Assembly (NCBI RefSeq): GCF_030730875.1
Contig: NZ_JAVAMA010000006.1
Coordinates: forward strand, 1-64,000
Direction of reading: 5' to 3'
DNA: 64,000 nt
From: Sphingomonas sp. DG1-23
GTDB lineage: Bacteria; Pseudomonadota; Alphaproteobacteria; Sphingomonadales; Sphingomonadaceae
Positions 62,258 through 64,000 of the stretch are shown in pieces. Each line of letters opens with the position of its first letter. The stretch's first letter is position 1. A model generated the notes under the pieces. The model was not told the DNA's origin. It did no database searches and worked only from the letters and a program-made list of their open reading frames with translations. The translations under genes were made by a program, and so were the position numbers.

Positions 62258-63963
62258 TGCCGGGTGCGATCGATCCGGCCGAGGGTCCGGCCGACGTCAT
62301 CATCGTCGGCTCGGGCGCCGCAGGCGGCATGGCGGCCTATAGTCTGACCAAGGCGGGCTTGCGCTGCCTGCTGCTGGAAGCCGGCCGCGATTACGACCCT
62401 CAGGCCGAAGTCAACATGTACGCGCCGGAGAGCGATGCGCCGCTGCGGGGAGCCTCTACGCCCGACAAGCCGTTCGGCTATTTCGACGCGACGGTCGGCG
62501 GTGGGTGGCAGGTCGATGGCGAGCCGTACACGATGCGCGAAGGCACCGACTTTCGCTGGTATCGTTCGCGGATGCTAGGTGGGCGGACCAACCATTGGGG
62601 CCGCCACGTGCCGCGCTGGGGCCCGTACGATTTCAAGCCCTTCTCGCGCGATGGATTGGGCGTGGATTGGCCGATCGGCTATGACGACGTCGCGCCTTTC
62701 TATGACCGCGTCGAGCGGATGATCGGCGTCAATGGCGGGCGGATCGATCTAGAGAACCATCCCGACTCCCCGCCGGGCTGCCTGATGCCGCCGCCCAAAC
62801 CGCGCGTCCCGGAAATGCTCCTCAAGGCAGCCTGCGAGAGCCTCGGCATTCCGGTGCGGCCGGCGCACACCGCGGTGCTGACGCGCGACATGCCCGACGA
62901 CGTCGCGCCGCGCAGCGCCTGTTTCAACGCGACACCGTGCACGCGCGGCTGCACGATCGGCGCGATGTTTCAGACGACCACGTCGTTCCTGCCGATGGCG
63001 AAGGCCACCGGGCGGCTGACGATCGTGACCGACGCAATGGTCTCGCGCGTGGTAATGGCATCCGCAAACCGTGCTGCGGGCGTAGAATATGTCGATCGCA
63101 AGACGGGTGCGCGGCATCAGGTCAAGGCGCGCACGGTCATCCTCGCGGCGGGGACCTGCGAGACGACCCGGCTACTGCTCAATTCGGGCGGCGGCGAACG
63201 CCCCGGGCTCGCCAATTCCTCCGGGCAGCTCGGGCGCAACCTCACCGATTCTACCGGTGCGTCGTTCCGCGCTTTCATTCCCGGGCTCGCCGATCGGCCA
63301 CGCTACAATGAGGACGGCATCGGCGGCCAGCACATGTACATTCCGTTCTGGCTGTACCAGCAGCAGAAGAGCGGCGAACTGGACTTCCCGCGCGGCTATC
63401 ATTTCGAGCTTGGCGGCCGGTTCGGCGTGCCGCCGGCCGCTGCGCTGCCGCGTGTGTGGGGGGCGGGGCTCAAAAAGGCAGTGCGCAGCGCATCGGGCGC
63501 GTCGATTGCGATGGTGCTGCGCGGCGAGATGATCCCCAACAAGGACACATATTGCGAGATCGACTCCGGCGTGAAGGACCGATTCGGCATCCCGGTGCTG
63601 CGGTTCGCCTTCCGCTGGTCGCAGCACGAGATCAACCAGGTCGCGCACGGGCGCCGGACCGCGCATGCGGTGTTCAAGCGGATGAACGGCACGATCCTCG
63701 ATCCCGATCTGCCGCCCGAAAAGCTCATCACCGCCGGTGGCGAGATCATCCATGAACTGGGCACCGCGCGGATGGGTGCCGACGCGAAGTCGTCGGTGGT
63801 CGACAGCTTTGGCCAGAGCTGGGACGTGGGCAATCTGGTACTGATGGACGGCGCGATCTTCGCCTCCGGCGCGCACAAGAATCCGACGCTCACCATCCTC
63901 GCACTGGCGCTGCGCGCCTCCGAGCGGCTTGCCGCCCGCTTCAAGTCCGGAGCCTTTGCATGA
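62254..63963 (+). CDS. GMC-family oxidoreductase (glucoside 3-dehydrogenase large-subunit type)
   Basis: 569 residues. FAD-binding IIVGSGAAGGMAAYSLTKAGLRCLLLEAGRD (about 16-46), the flavin segment RSRMLGGRTNHWGRHVPRW, a cysteine-rich CFNATPCTRGCTIGA, the active-site His in IHELGTARMG and the partner Asn in HKNPTLTILALAL. It resembles the catalytic subunits of glucoside 3-dehydrogenase and gluconate 2-dehydrogenase. Its stop overlaps the start of a gene that looks like the small subunit (subunit 3), which in this family helps export the flavoprotein by Tat. The enzyme likely oxidises C3 of glycosides. Confidence 0.85.
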   Translation: MMPGAIDPAEGPADVIIVGSGAAGGMAAYSLTKAGLRCLLLEAGRDYDPQAEVNMYAPESDAPLRGASTPDKPFGYFDATVGGGWQVDGEPYTMREGTDFRWYRSRMLGGRTNHWGRHVPRWGPYDFKPFSRDGLGVDWPIGYDDVAPFYDRVERMIGVNGGRIDLENHPDSPPGCLMPPPKPRVPEMLLKAACESLGIPVRPAHTAVLTRDMPDDVAPRSACFNATPCTRGCTIGAMFQTTTSFLPMAKATGRLTIVTDAMVSRVVMASANRAAGVEYVDRKTGARHQVKARTVILAAGTCETTRLLLNSGGGERPGLANSSGQLGRNLTDSTGASFRAFIPGLADRPRYNEDGIGGQHMYIPFWLYQQQKSGELDFPRGYHFELGGRFGVPPAAALPRVWGAGLKKAVRSASGASIAMVLRGEMIPNKDTYCEIDSGVKDRFGIPVLRFAFRWSQHEINQVAHGRRTAHAVFKRMNGTILDPDLPPEKLITAGGEIIHELGTARMGADAKSSVVDSFGQSWDVGNLVLMDGAIFASGAHKNPTLTILALALRASERLAARFKSGAFA

Positions 63964-64000
63964 CGCCGTCGCGCCGCGAGACGCTGCAGTGGATGATCGC
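63960..64000 (+). CDS. 5' end of a gluconate 2-dehydrogenase subunit 3-like gene
   Basis: The frame begins M-T-P-S-R-R-E-T-L-Q-W-M-I and runs off the window. The SRRETLQWM start is the twin-arginine-like N-terminus typical of small subunits of GMC dehydrogenases. It overlaps the GMC stop by 4 bases (ATGA). Confidence 0.5.
   Translation, partial: MTPSRRETLQWMI

Overview
The window is a high-GC chromosome segment that looks like a Sphingomonas-type alphaproteobacterium (Sphingomonadaceae). The evidence is four TonB-dependent receptors beside glycan enzymes, a halogenase/DUF6445 pair, DUF1080 (3-keto-disaccharide hydrolase) genes with a GMC oxidoreductase, several families of short REP-like palindromes at gene ends, and GTG/TTG starts with good purine-rich ribosome sites. 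I see no prophage, insertion sequence, CRISPR array or rRNA. One tRNA gene (tRNA-Thr, UGU) is present.

Layout. 1-4.4 kb: hexuronate catabolism (end of a probable kduI, kduD, kdgK), followed by a globin-like chemoreceptor and a secreted esterase. 4.6-6.4 kb: an orphan DUF4157 + M14 peptidase fusion. 6.6-8.8 kb: a GH130 glycoside phosphorylase/SDR operon. 9.0-13.3 kb: tRNA-Thr, an AlkX/YcaQ-like DNA glycosylase, a FAD protein, and a DUF1080 protein flanked by inverted REP-like repeats. 13.6-22.4 kb: a catabolic cluster for an unknown, probably lipophilic ester substrate (SDR, TetR, MFS, carboxylesterase, acyl-CoA ligase, TonB receptor). Three similar 28-bp sites lie in front of its three transcription units, which suggests a single TetR regulon. 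22.4-25.6 kb: MFS exporter, aldo/keto reductase and divergent LysR. 25.7-27.7 kb: nusG, secE, a small membrane protein and a YqaA-like protein. 28.0-31.0 kb: bioF-bioD-bioA. 31.0-35.1 kb: an operon of a small membrane protein, a DUF2147 protein, MprF (lysyl-phosphatidylglycerol synthase/flippase) and a VirJ/AcvB-like serine hydrolase. 35.4-38.9 kb: a large RTX protein.

39-51.5 kb: a metallophosphoesterase divergent from an Oar-like TonB receptor, a DeoR/GlpR-type regulator, and a sugar-type TonB receptor divergent from a secreted GH2 beta-galactosidase across a LacI-type operator. 51.7-54 kb: an SDR/CMD pair divergent from a LysR gene. 54-56.3 kb: a flavin-dependent halogenase overlapping a DUF6445 gene. 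56.3-61 kb: a six-hairpin glycosidase-like protein and another TonB receptor with a LacI-type operator. 61.5 kb to the end: DUF1080 hydrolase, GMC oxidoreductase and the start of a gluconate-2-dehydrogenase-subunit-3-like gene, together a likely 3-keto-glycoside pathway.

Overall this is a carbohydrate- and ester-scavenging region interleaved with housekeeping genes. All functional calls come from reading motifs and context; no database search was possible.
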